Shown here in pieces: positions 26,141-33,201 of a DNA stretch of 64,000 nucleotides. The notes beneath the pieces were generated by a model, which saw only the letters and a list, made by a program, of their open reading frames with translations, did not search any database and had not been told where the DNA came from. This DNA comes from Methylophilaceae bacterium. GTDB taxonomy: Bacteria; Pseudomonadota; Gammaproteobacteria; Burkholderiales; Methylophilaceae. The position numbers and the translations under genes are program-made. Location: positions 1,504,311-1,568,310 of the forward strand of contig CP073759.1 of assembly GCA_018398995.1 (NCBI GenBank). The letters run 5' to 3'. The stretch's first letter is position 1. Each line of letters starts with the position of its first letter.

Positions 26141-26329
26141 TTAGACGTTACGGTTTAGCTTAGCAATAGTTTGATTATTTTTTTGTATAGCAGCAACAGC
26201 CTTTTGTTTCTGTTGCCTTACTCGCTCATTCTTTAATGCAGTTGTCGCTCTTTCTTTCTGCTGCTTTAGTGCATTAATTTGTGCTTTTTGTGGCGTAAGT
26301 GGCTTAATAGTAAATTCGTAAAATCTCAT
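26141..26329 (-). CDS. Conserved small basic protein of the element, unknown function
   Basis: A 62-aa relative of the protein at 18976-19173. It starts MRFYEFTIKPLTPQKAQINA, continues LKQQKERATTALKNERVRQQ and ends NNQTIAKLNRNV. Here it comes before alpA when counted from the att repeat; in element A the order is reversed. That change of order, with sequence conserved, argues for local rearrangement. Confidence 0.7.
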   Translation of the reverse strand: MRFYEFTIKPLTPQKAQINALKQQKERATTALKNERVRQQKQKAVAAIQKNNQTIAKLNRNV

Positions 26330-26337
26330 ACAAATAT

Positions 26338-26526
26338 TTATCTATCTAACTTTTCTCTTTCCTTTATCCATTCGTTAATCACACTTAATCGCCAAACAAC
26401 AGTTCTTTCACTAAGTTTGATTCGCTGTGGGAATTGATTTTTTTTCATTAGTTTATATATTGTGCTTCTTCAAATGCTTAGCATTATCGCAAGCTCTTTA
26501 ATTCGTATATATCTATCTTCAGTCAT
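26338..26526 (-). pseudogene. AlpA-family regulator with in-frame stop
   Basis: The 63-codon frame starts MTEDRYIRIKELAIMLSI, then TGA at 26470-26472 (codon 19), and continues RSTIYKLMKKNQFPQRIKLS to WIKEREKLDR. The stop replaces the serine of the GISRS turn in the element A copy (TCA to TGA). The break falls in the helix-turn-helix, so the regulator is probably lost, which could lock element B in place. Confidence 0.85.
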
Positions 26527-26533
26527 AACCACC

Positions 26534-26695
26534 TTACCTAACTAATGTTGGATAAGTCACAACATTCACTCGTCCATACATAGCTTCTAATTGCAGCTTT
26601 GCTTTGTGTGCATCATTAGCTTGTATTACCACATCTTTAGTTGTCTTAATCACTTTAGTCACTTCTACTTTAACTAAACATTTATACGTGTTCAT
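26534..26695 (-). CDS. Small conserved MNTY protein (53 aa)
   Basis: ATG at 26695 with GAGGG upstream; it starts MNTYKCLVKVEVTKVIKTTK and continues with DVVIQANDAHKAKLQLEAMY and GRVNVVTYPTLVR. The Ala/Lys/Leu helix following alternating beta-type residues suggests a small alpha/beta domain. The first 20 residues match the 27-aa frame at 20003-20086. It ends 8 nt before the alpA remnant starts, so both were probably co-transcribed. Confidence 0.72.
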   Translation of the reverse strand: MNTYKCLVKVEVTKVIKTTKDVVIQANDAHKAKLQLEAMYGRVNVVTYPTLVR

Positions 26696-27258
26696 AGTAT
26701 TTGCCCTCACACTAAATCACAAATAGTAGTGTCAGCACAAACTAATTCCTACCAAAACCAATTTAATTCACATTTCCTTTTGTTTGTATAAATAAACATA
26801 ACAGTAAGCATAAGGTTAGCACGCCGAATGTAATAGTGCTGCAGAGTCCGTTCTTAAATGTGTGACGGTATGCAATGAGTCGCTTGCACTCAGCCTCATC
26901 ACACTACCCTTTTTGGATGCCTTAAACGCAGCACCTATGTGCAATGACGTTTGTGATGTTGTATATGGTTGGTAATACAGAGATGTATGAATATAGGCTT
27001 TAATTTAAAGCTGAAGTGAGTGGGATTGCCACAATTTAACCCACAAACACAAATGCAATAGCTACTGATATGGCTGCATTAGTGTTGCGTATGACGTGCA
27101 CGTAATAGGTGATAGCAAAACCTACCTATCTTGTTTAATCAAGTTGTGTGATATCAGTTGTAACACCTAACTAAAAGGTAATCAATGTGCTACGCCGTAA
27201 TAACGGCGTGGCTTGTGAGCCCTACTAAAAGAGTAAGAAGAAAGAAGATAAGTGCTAA
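26696..27258. other. Long non-coding stretch of element B
   Basis: Over 550 bp with no credible coding frame on either strand. The first 100 bp upstream of the MNTY gene resemble the same place in element A (shared AAAGGAAAT and GTAGGAATT on the minus strand), probably a promoter and leader. The rest contains scattered short palindromes. An RNA gene or an origin of transfer or replication would fit here, but none is identifiable by eye. Confidence 0.45.
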
Positions 27259-27303
27259 ACAAAAGCGATAGCTTTTGTGCAAGCAAGCAAGCGTTAGCTT
27301 GCT
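27259..27303. repeat. Twin hairpin motif, element B copy
   Basis: ACAAAAGC-GATA-GCTTTTGT (27259-27278) and AGCAAGC-GTTA-GCTTGCT (27286-27303), separated by 7 nt. Stems and loops are identical to 20919-20963 although the surrounding sequence differs, which shows selection or recent exchange. They lie 178 nt upstream of the recombinase start. Confidence 0.75.
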
Positions 27304-27480
27304 CTTACTTAAACCAAAGCTATTCTACAATACCTTTGTTTATCAACCAATATCACAGCTAACCTATTATATATAAACAGGAAATAATACTACTAAATAC
27401 AATGACAAATAGTGGTAGGAAAAAAGAAACAAAGAAAACACAATAACTACTACTAAATTATTTGTTTATTAGGAGTTGAT

Positions 27481-28077
27481 ATGAAACAAGCACGCACTAT
27501 AGATGATAAAGAACTTAACTTACTTCTGCTATACATCAGCACTCGTAAATATGCTGCACGTGATAGGGCTATAGTATTGCTGACATATTGGAGTGGTATG
27601 CGTATTGGTGAAGTTGCTGCACTTAATGTTAAAGATGTTGTGAATGTGGATGGCACTGTTAAGAATGAAATCAATTTGACTGCTGAACAAACAAAGGGAC
27701 GATTTGCACGCACAGTAGTATTAGCTGAAAAGCTACGTAAAGAGATTAAAGATTACTTATTGACAAGATTTAGTGAAAAGGAATTAACTGCAGTTGCATA
27801 TAGCCACATATACAACAAGCCATTGTTTATGACACAAAAAAGTGAAGGCTTTAGTGCCAACACATTAACTTACACTATGACTATGTTATATAAGCACAGT
27901 GGATTGTATGGATGCAGCAGTCACAGTGGACGCAGAACATTTATTACTAAGCTCAGCAACAAGTCAGTGCCACTTAAAGTGTTGATGGAGATGGTTGGAC
28001 ATAGAAACTTGCAGACAACACAACGTTACATTGATGTTACTGCTGATATGAAACGTGCAGCAGTAGAGTTAGTTTAA
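27481..28077 (+). CDS. FimB-sized tyrosine recombinase (catalytic domain only)
   Basis: A 198-aa recombinase, starting MKQARTIDDKELNLLLLYIS, with an AGGAG ribosome site 7 nt before the ATG. Catalytic residues: Arg41 (GMRIGEVAAL), Lys72 (TKGRFART), His148/Arg151 (SSHSGRRTF), His174 (MVGHRNLQ) and Tyr183 (QRYIDVT). It is a clear but diverged homologue of 21718-22320, less alike than the two integrases are, which suggests separate histories for the modules. Confidence 0.88.
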   Translation: MKQARTIDDKELNLLLLYISTRKYAARDRAIVLLTYWSGMRIGEVAALNVKDVVNVDGTVKNEINLTAEQTKGRFARTVVLAEKLRKEIKDYLLTRFSEKELTAVAYSHIYNKPLFMTQKSEGFSANTLTYTMTMLYKHSGLYGCSSHSGRRTFITKLSNKSVPLKVLMEMVGHRNLQTTQRYIDVTADMKRAAVELV

Positions 28078-28090
28078 TGATGGTTTATCG

Positions 28091-28236
28091 AAATGCAGAC
28101 TTTTTTCTAATGCTCGCGAACAGCGCGAACAGCGCGAACAAGTGAACGAACGAACAGCGAACGAACAAAGAACAACGAACGAACAACGAACGAACAACTG
28201 AATAAACGGACAGCGAACACAAAAAAGTCAGCATTT
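28091..28236. repeat. GAAC-rich repeat tract inside a long inverted repeat
   Basis: AAATGCAGACTTTTTT (28091-28106) and AAAAAAGTCAGCATTT (28221-28236) pair at 15 of 16 positions. Between them are three GCGCGAACA-like units and then many GAAC/CGAACAA units (about 28114-28218) almost free of T on the plus strand. It begins 13 nt after the recombinase stop and ends 15 nt before the stop of the convergent 138-aa gene. It is not a CRISPR: there are no spacers of regular length. Confidence 0.8.
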
Positions 28237-28251
28237 ACTTAAACTGCAATT

Positions 28252-28668
28252 TCATCGTTTCTTTACAGTGTTGAAGTGATTGCGCTGCAGTGCAATGTTT
28301 GCACTTGACATTGCGTTCTTACCATTCTTTTCAGCTTCAAAATAAGCATCTAAAAATACCTTCGCTGCTTTCACTTCACCCTTATGCTGTAAGTGCTGAA
28401 TATCTTCTAATGCATTCAAATGCATTTCATCCAATATGTCAGTCAGCACTGCAATACGTATATCACGTATTGTTTTATATTCACTCTTTGCTAGTGCATC
28501 TGTTTTGCGCTGTGCCAAGTGTTCACGCCAAGTGCTATCTACTAACTGCTGTTGCTGTGCAGACAACAAAGAGTTTATTTCTCTTATCGCAACATCTTCA
28601 CCATCTTTAAGCTGTTGAATACGCTGCTGCAATCGTTCTGTTTTATGTAGGTTGTTTATTTTTGGCAT
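28252..28668 (-). CDS. Conserved element protein, 138 aa, unknown function
   Basis: A soluble helical protein related in its first 90 residues to the 200-aa product at 23832-24434 and in the same relative place. Segments include ERLQQRIQQLKDGEDVAIRE, WREHLAQRKTDALAKSEY and VLTDILDEMHLNALEDIQHL. The C terminus is basic (NHFNTVKKR). Being kept in both elements, it is more likely a core function of the element than cargo. Confidence 0.68.
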   Translation of the reverse strand: MPKINNLHKTERLQQRIQQLKDGEDVAIREINSLLSAQQQQLVDSTWREHLAQRKTDALAKSEYKTIRDIRIAVLTDILDEMHLNALEDIQHLQHKGEVKAAKVFLDAYFEAEKNGKNAMSSANIALQRNHFNTVKKR

Positions 28669-28757
28669 TAAGACTAATGATTAATATAAAAAAATAACCG
28701 TTAAAATTTATCAAAAATTAAATAAGGAGTTATTAAATTAATAATATTATTCAAATA

Positions 28758-29048
28758 TCATTTTGATAAGACGCATCTAAAAGAGTCTTTTTTAACTTCC
28801 AAGTTAAAGCGTTCTGCATCCATTAAACAAGTCTCCCAATTATAATTATCACCATAACCAAAATATATTGTTACCTTCCACCATTCATCTAAATACTCCC
28901 CATATCTTTCCATAAAGACAATTGGTGAACCTTTAAATTTATTATCTTGTACAAAAGATATTAATTCATCTTTGTCTCGTTCACCCTTACAAGCAGTGAG
29001 AAAAATTAAAATAGATAAAAGAATAATACTGCCAATTTTAATTTTCAT
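28758..29048 (-). CDS. Small lipoprotein, element B cargo
   Basis: A 96-aa protein with a clear lipoprotein signal (KIKIGSIILLSILIFLTAC, Cys20). The mature part is charged and aromatic (FMERYGEYLDEWWKVTIYFG, NWETCLMDAERF) with two further cysteines that may form a disulfide. Its sequence is not like the lipoprotein of element A, but the role slot looks the same. No family recognised. Confidence 0.7.
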   Translation of the reverse strand: MKIKIGSIILLSILIFLTACKGERDKDELISFVQDNKFKGSPIVFMERYGEYLDEWWKVTIYFGYGDNYNWETCLMDAERFNLEVKKDSFRCVLSK

Positions 29049-29076
29049 TTATTTTTATCTTTCTATTATTTTAGAT

Positions 29077-29349
29077 TTATTGATTATTTGATTTAGTTTT
29101 AATATCAACAAACTTCAAACCACTACGTGTAAACTGCGCAATAGCACGTATCAGCATAGGCTTCTTAACTTTGTTAGCACTAGCCACTTGTTCTAACATT
29201 GCTAATAATGCTTCCATACCTTCACTTTCACGTGTCAGTTCTTTATTCTTACTTTTAGCTGCATTACGCTTAGCTGCTTTCAATTCTTTAAGTTTTGCTT
29301 CTTGTGCTGCAATCAATTCATCAATGCTTCTACGTTTGCGTGTTACCAC
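29077..29349 (-). CDS. Small basic coiled-coil protein, unknown function
   Basis: A 90-aa protein with a Lys/Ala-rich helical N-terminal half (IDELIAAQEAKLKELKAAKR) and a more hydrophobic C-terminal half (MEALLAMLEQVASANKVKKP, IRAIAQFTRSGLKFVDIK). The general shape resembles small accessory proteins of mobilisation or conjugation (TraD/MobC-like), but no diagnostic motif is visible. No counterpart in element A. Confidence 0.6.
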   Translation of the reverse strand: MVTRKRRSIDELIAAQEAKLKELKAAKRNAAKSKNKELTRESEGMEALLAMLEQVASANKVKKPMLIRAIAQFTRSGLKFVDIKTKSNNQ

Positions 29350-29666
29350 GTTATGTCTCCTTTTGTTAGTGTTGAAATGCTTTAATCAAATAATGCGCTA
29401 CTAATTTAAATAATTCAATAGTCTGTCGCTAACATTAAGCTATCAAATAGCTATTATTTTAGTAATATTCTAGTGCTGAGTAGTGTTTGAAAATCAAATG
29501 CGTTGTAGACTATTTTAACTATGCCTTATCATTCAATACTGTGCAGATAAGAATATGTCTTATTCTCCACCAATATATTGCTAATTTGAATCGAACTACT
29601 GAGTTTTTATTGCTGTTAAAAAGTGGTAGGGGTTAGAAAAAAGTAGTTAGCATTAAATTTTATTTT
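29350..29666. other. Non-coding gap before the element B integrase
   Basis: No credible gene. One short hairpin (AGCTAT-CAA-ATAGCT, 29438-29452) is the only structure noticed. The matching gap in element A is only 130 bp, so this may hold a decayed gene. Confidence 0.4.
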
Positions 29667-30941
29667 TTAGTCAGCTTTGTCATCTTCTTCAGCTTCATTC
29701 AATAATCTAATCCCTTCTTCGCGTTCACGTTTAATTTTTTCGTAATCAGTACCACTCAATTTATCTGCATACATACGTGCGGTAATATGTGCATAATGTT
29801 TTCTAATCATTTCAACGCTAGTGCCCATTTGCTTTTCTAAAGTAAACACATCTATGTCTTCATATAACAAAGCAAATGTAGCGTATGTATGACGCAGACT
29901 ATATAAACTTCTGTTTGTGTCTGTTCTTCTATCTACTAGCAAATCACTATCACGCATTAGTATTTCAAAAGTTTGTGACAAGTTTTTAGTGCGTGTGCCA
30001 TCACTTAACCTAAACACGTATTTGTCCATACCACTTTCCATCAATTCCTCAAATGTTAAATGTCGTATATCTTCACTTCTGCTGTGTATGCGTTTGAAGT
30101 ATGCAATACAATTCCTACGTGCTACTAATTCACGCTGATTTGTTTTGCCATCAACACTTAACATTAATGCTTGGTTACCATTTTTGTTATGCCAACTTAA
30201 GTGCTTCCATTTAAGTCCATAACTCTCAGTGCCGTGTCGCATTCCTGTGTTAGCAAGTATTAATACATAGTCACGTAGTAGCTCACGCATCTCTATGCTT
30301 TTTTTTCTTTTACCTTCAAACTCATTAACCCAAGTGCGCATAAACGTAATCAAGTATCTATACTCGTCTAATGTAAAGTCACTGCGTCTTGTGCCTTTTT
30401 CGCCTTTATTAACAAGCTGTGGGATTTGCGCTTTGCTCATATAGTTGTGCAGCATCGCCTCGTCAAATATTTTATTAAGTGCTGAGTTGTGCGTACTAAT
30501 GGTGCTAGCTTTTGCTTTGTGCCCAATCTTTTCATCACGCCAAACTGCGTATTGATGGATTAGTTGATAAGTGATGTTGGTAATATTGTGATTACCAAAA
30601 AATGGGATAAGGTAGTTGTTAGTAACACGTATGTAGTCTTCGTATACTTTTTTACCTTGCTTTGCATCTAACTGCACACGCATTTTATTAATTGCTAGTC
30701 GTGCTACAGCGTCAAAGCGTTTACTAATGATTGGCATGTTTTCTTTATGCCTTACTTTAGCAATAACGTATGCTTCTTCTGCTGCAGCTTTCGCTTCTTT
30801 TAAGTCTATTTCTTTTGTGCTTTGTCGCAACCACATACTGCCAATTTTGTAGCGCATTTGCCAAGCACTGCTGTGACTACGCTTAGTAAGCGTAATTTTG
30901 CCATCTAATATTTGTATAGAACTAGCTGATAATTGTGCCAT
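29667..30941 (-). CDS. int: Site-specific integrase (tyrosine recombinase), element B
   Basis: A 424-aa integrase differing from the element A enzyme at only a few scattered residues (for example AINKMRVQ for ANNKMRVQ, VNKGEKG for INKGEKG) and in the last 20 residues (KREREEGIRLLNEAEEDDKA). The same catalytic set is kept: GMRHGTES, SLRHTYAT, MGTS, KHYAH. Many synonymous base changes separate the two genes, so they are diverged relatives, not a fresh duplication. It starts 130 nt from the tRNA-Met end. Confidence 0.94.
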   Translation of the reverse strand: MAQLSASSIQILDGKITLTKRSHSSAWQMRYKIGSMWLRQSTKEIDLKEAKAAAEEAYVIAKVRHKENMPIISKRFDAVARLAINKMRVQLDAKQGKKVYEDYIRVTNNYLIPFFGNHNITNITYQLIHQYAVWRDEKIGHKAKASTISTHNSALNKIFDEAMLHNYMSKAQIPQLVNKGEKGTRRSDFTLDEYRYLITFMRTWVNEFEGKRKKSIEMRELLRDYVLILANTGMRHGTESYGLKWKHLSWHNKNGNQALMLSVDGKTNQRELVARRNCIAYFKRIHSRSEDIRHLTFEELMESGMDKYVFRLSDGTRTKNLSQTFEILMRDSDLLVDRRTDTNRSLYSLRHTYATFALLYEDIDVFTLEKQMGTSVEMIRKHYAHITARMYADKLSGTDYEKIKREREEGIRLLNEAEEDDKAD

Positions 30942-31012
30942 TTAGTAAAAATACATGCTTAAACAGTATGATGTTAACTATGCGCTTTTATGACAAAAAG
31001 AACAATAAGAAA

Positions 31013-31031
31013 TGTGCAACGAGTGTGCAAC
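31013..31031 (+). promoter_or_regulatory. Candidate integrase arm-type sites, right of element B
   Basis: TGTGCAAC at 31013-31020 and again at 31024-31031, 11 bp apart, the same spacing as at 25911-25929. Confidence 0.5.
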
Positions 31032-31039
31032 AAAGAAAA

Positions 31040-31067
31040 AAGCGGCTCACATTGCTGTAAGCCGCTT
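31040..31067 (-). terminator. Element-borne terminator of tRNA-Met
   Basis: AAGCGGCT-C-ACA, loop TTGC, TGT-A-AGCCGCTT, followed on the minus strand by TTTTTTCTTTG. It lies 4 nt beyond the tRNA CCA and now ends tRNA-Met transcription, shielding element B from read-through. Confidence 0.88.
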
Positions 31068-31071
31068 GTAT

Positions 31072-31148
31072 TGGTGGTGAAAGTGGGACTTGAACCCACG
31101 ACCCCAGGATTATGAATCCTGTGCTCTAACCAGCTGAGCTACATCACC
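31072..31148 (-). tRNA. tRNA-Met (CAT), integration site of the elements
   Basis: A 77-nt cloverleaf with encoded CCA: acceptor GGTGATG/TTTCACC, D stem GCTC/GAGC, anticodon stem CAGGA/TCCTG with loop TTCATAA (anticodon CAT), T stem GTGGG/CCCAC. The GTAGCTCAG start suits elongator Met rather than initiator, although a lysidine-modified Ile2 tRNA cannot be fully excluded. Positions 6 and 67 form a T-T mismatch. The 3' 46 bp are repeated at both att copies. Confidence 0.93.
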
Positions 31149-31273
31149 GTGAAACTGTTTTGCTATGAAATTGTTAGATTTCAGCAAGCCCGCAATTCTA
31201 GTGTTTTGAAGGCGAGTTGTCAAAGTAAAAACCATGAATTGTCTATAATTTAGCGTTTGGCGGCTTGGGGTAA

Positions 31274-32359
31274 TTACACGTTAAATCTAAAGTGCATCAC
31301 ATCACCATCTTGCACGATATATTCCTTGCCTTCTAGGCGCATTTTGCCTGCTTCTTGTGCGCCTTTTTCGCCTTTGTTTTTTACATATTCATCATAAGCA
31401 ATGACTTCTGCGCGAATAAAGCCACGTTCAAAGTCGGTATGGATGACGCCGGCTGCTTGCGGGGCGGTGAAGCCTTTTTTAATCGTCCATGCGCGTACTT
31501 CTTTAACGCCAGCAGTGAAGTAGGTTTCTAGTCCTAATAAGCTGTAGGCGGCGCGAATGACGCGGTTTAGGCCAGGTTCTTCTTGACCTAGTTCTTCTAA
31601 GAAGAGGAGTTTGTCCTCTTCGTCTAGCTCTGAAATCTCGCCTTCAACTTTTGCGCAGATGCACACGACAGGGGCGTTTTCTTTTTTACCGAGTTCGACG
31701 ACTTTGTCTAGATGCGGGTTGTTTTCAAAGCCAGTTTCGTCTACGTTGGCCAGATACATCACGGGTTTTACGGTGATTAGGCAAAGTGGTTTGAGTAGTT
31801 GTTTTTCGTCTTCATCTAAGTCTAACGTGCGCACGGGCGCACCTGAATCTAGGTGTGTCTGTACTTTTTCACATAGTTTGACGGTTGCAATGGCATCTTT
31901 ATCGCCAGATTTTGCTTTTTTACTTTCACGTTGTAGCGTCTTTTCTACTGTTTCCATATCGGCTAGTGCAAGTTCTGTATTAATCACTTCAATATCAGAA
32001 AGCGGGTCGATTTTATTAGCAACGTGGATAACATTGCTGTCTTCAAAGCAGCGTACAACATGGGCAATGGCATCGGTCTCACGAATATTGGCTAAGAATT
32101 TGTTACCCAAACCTTCGCCTTTTGAGGCGCCTGCAACCAAACCAGCAATATCTACAAACTCAACAATGGCAGGTTGTACATTTTGTGGATTCACAATATC
32201 AATCAGCGCTTGCATGCGCGGATCGGGTACTTCTACAATGCCGACATTGGGCTCAATTGTGCAAAAAGGGTAGTTTTCAGCTGCAATACCAGCCTTGGTA
32301 ATGGCGTTAAATAGGGTGCTTTTGCCTACGTTAGGTAGTCCAACAATTCCACATTTCAT
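31274..32359 (-). CDS. ychF: Redox-regulated ATPase YchF (Obg-like)
   Basis: A 361-aa member of the YchF/OLA1 family: G1 [16 protein letters not shown]3 [20 protein letters not shown], a coiled-coil insert (about 125-205, [20 protein letters not shown]) and a C-terminal TGS domain ending [13 protein letters not shown]. It binds ribosomes and prefers ATP, with a role in stress responses. Full length for the family. Last gene of the prs-rplY-pth-ychF run. Confidence 0.96.
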   Translation of the reverse strand: MKCGIVGLPNVGKSTLFNAITKAGIAAENYPFCTIEPNVGIVEVPDPRMQALIDIVNPQNVQPAIVEFVDIAGLVAGASKGEGLGNKFLANIRETDAIAHVVRCFEDSNVIHVANKIDPLSDIEVINTELALADMETVEKTLQRESKKAKSGDKDAIATVKLCEKVQTHLDSGAPVRTLDLDEDEKQLLKPLCLITVKPVMYLANVDETGFENNPHLDKVVELGKKENAPVVCICAKVEGEISELDEEDKLLFLEELGQEEPGLNRVIRAAYSLLGLETYFTAGVKEVRAWTIKKGFTAPQAAGVIHTDFERGFIRAEVIAYDEYVKNKGEKGAQEAGKMRLEGKEYIVQDGDVMHFRFNV

Positions 32360-32459
32360 ATCTTTTCTCTCTGTCTTTCAATCGATTACTGCGTTGGCTT
32401 CGTCTTGACCTTGCACGAAATTTGTTTCCATTTAGATTGCAGTTTCATGCTATCCAGCT

Positions 32460-32538
32460 CGTCATTCCGACGAAAGTCGGAATCCAGCGTCTTACGTCAT
32501 TACAAGTCACTGGATTCCGTGTCACGCACGGAATGACA
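32460..32538. repeat. Intergenic palindromic repeat (REP-like)
   Basis: CGTCATTCCGACGAAAGTCG continues into GAATCCAG, and CTGGATTCCGTGTCACGCAC into GGAATGAC, on the other side: two imperfect hairpins in mirror order between ychF and pth. This GTCATTCC...GGAATGAC pattern is a widespread dispersed repeat in proteobacteria. It may also work as a processing or termination structure. Confidence 0.75.
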
Positions 32539-32546
32539 GCTGACGG

Positions 32547-33125
32547 TTATTTTTTGGTGTGCAATTTTAACATGGCGGCTTCAAACGCTCCGCTCAAAAT
32601 CTCGTTGAGCACTTGGCTACTTTGCATCAAACTTTCGTCTATTGCATTTTGCTCATCTTTATTTGGCGCTTTTAATACATAATTGACAACTTCATGCTTA
32701 TCGCCAGGGTGGCCGATACCAATGCGTAAGCGCCAGTAATTGCTGTTGCCTAATGCGGCATGAATATCTCTTAGACCGTTATGCCCACCATGCCCACCGC
32801 CAAATTTAAGCTTGCTTTGCCCAGCTGGCAAATCGAGCTCATCATGAATCACCAGAATCTCTTCTGGCGTAATGTGGTAATAGTTTGCCAGCGCGGCAAC
32901 GGCTTTTCCGCTTGCATTCATATAGGTGTTTGGTTTAAGCAACCATTTATCCCGATGAGGATTAAGTTTGCCAACCATGCCAAACATTTTGCTATCTAAT
33001 GTTAATTTGCTGCTGGTTTGATTAGCAATTAAATCAACCCACCAAAAGCCGGCGTTATGGCGGGTAGTGATATATTGATCACCAGGATTGCCTAGCCCTA
33101 CAAATAATTTAATGGCATTTTTCAT
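32547..33125 (-). CDS. pth: Peptidyl-tRNA hydrolase
   Basis: A 192-aa enzyme that frees tRNA from stalled peptidyl-tRNA. Signature VGLGNPGDQYITTRHNAGFW includes the catalytic His; further conserved blocks are KPNTYMNASGKAV, VIHDELDLPAGQSKLKFGGG and GHGGHNGLRDI. The start is MKNAIKLFVGLGNPG (ATG 33125), since an upstream start at 33149 would add a non-conserved 8-residue tail. It follows rplY, the common order. Confidence 0.95.
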   Translation of the reverse strand: MKNAIKLFVGLGNPGDQYITTRHNAGFWWVDLIANQTSSKLTLDSKMFGMVGKLNPHRDKWLLKPNTYMNASGKAVAALANYYHITPEEILVIHDELDLPAGQSKLKFGGGHGGHNGLRDIHAALGNSNYWRLRIGIGHPGDKHEVVNYVLKAPNKDEQNAIDESLMQSSQVLNEILSGAFEAAMLKLHTKK

Positions 33126-33155
33126 GATGTTAATTAATGGCCTATACAAATAAAA

Positions 33156-33183
33156 ACGCGTACTCTATTACTAGAGCACGCGT
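33156..33183 (-). terminator. Terminator-like hairpin behind rplY
   Basis: ACGCGT-A-CTCTA and TAGAG-C-ACGCGT form an interrupted 11-bp stem; on the minus strand TTTTTA follows. It probably reduces read-through from rplY into pth. Confidence 0.75.
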
Positions 33184-33201
33184 CATTTTACTACTTATTG
33201 C

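Larger units (their letters stand above)
25970..31071. mobile_element. Integrative element B in tRNA-Met
   Basis: A 5.1-kb element between att repeat 2 and the intact tRNA-Met. Order: 62-aa basic protein, broken alpA, MNTY protein, long non-coding stretch with twin hairpins, FimB-sized recombinase, GAAC-repeat region, 138-aa conserved protein, lipoprotein, 90-aa protein, integrase and terminator. Its layout repeats that of element A with less cargo. As it adjoins the intact tRNA 5' half, it is probably the later arrival. Confidence 0.87.

Noticed and set aside
28114-28218. GAAC repeats as a CRISPR array
   Set aside because: Units are 4-10 bp, back to back and irregular; no spacers of constant length and no cas genes.
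19271-31071. Elements as complete prophages or ICEs
   Set aside because: No capsid, portal, terminase large subunit, relaxase, T4SS or replication gene could be recognised.
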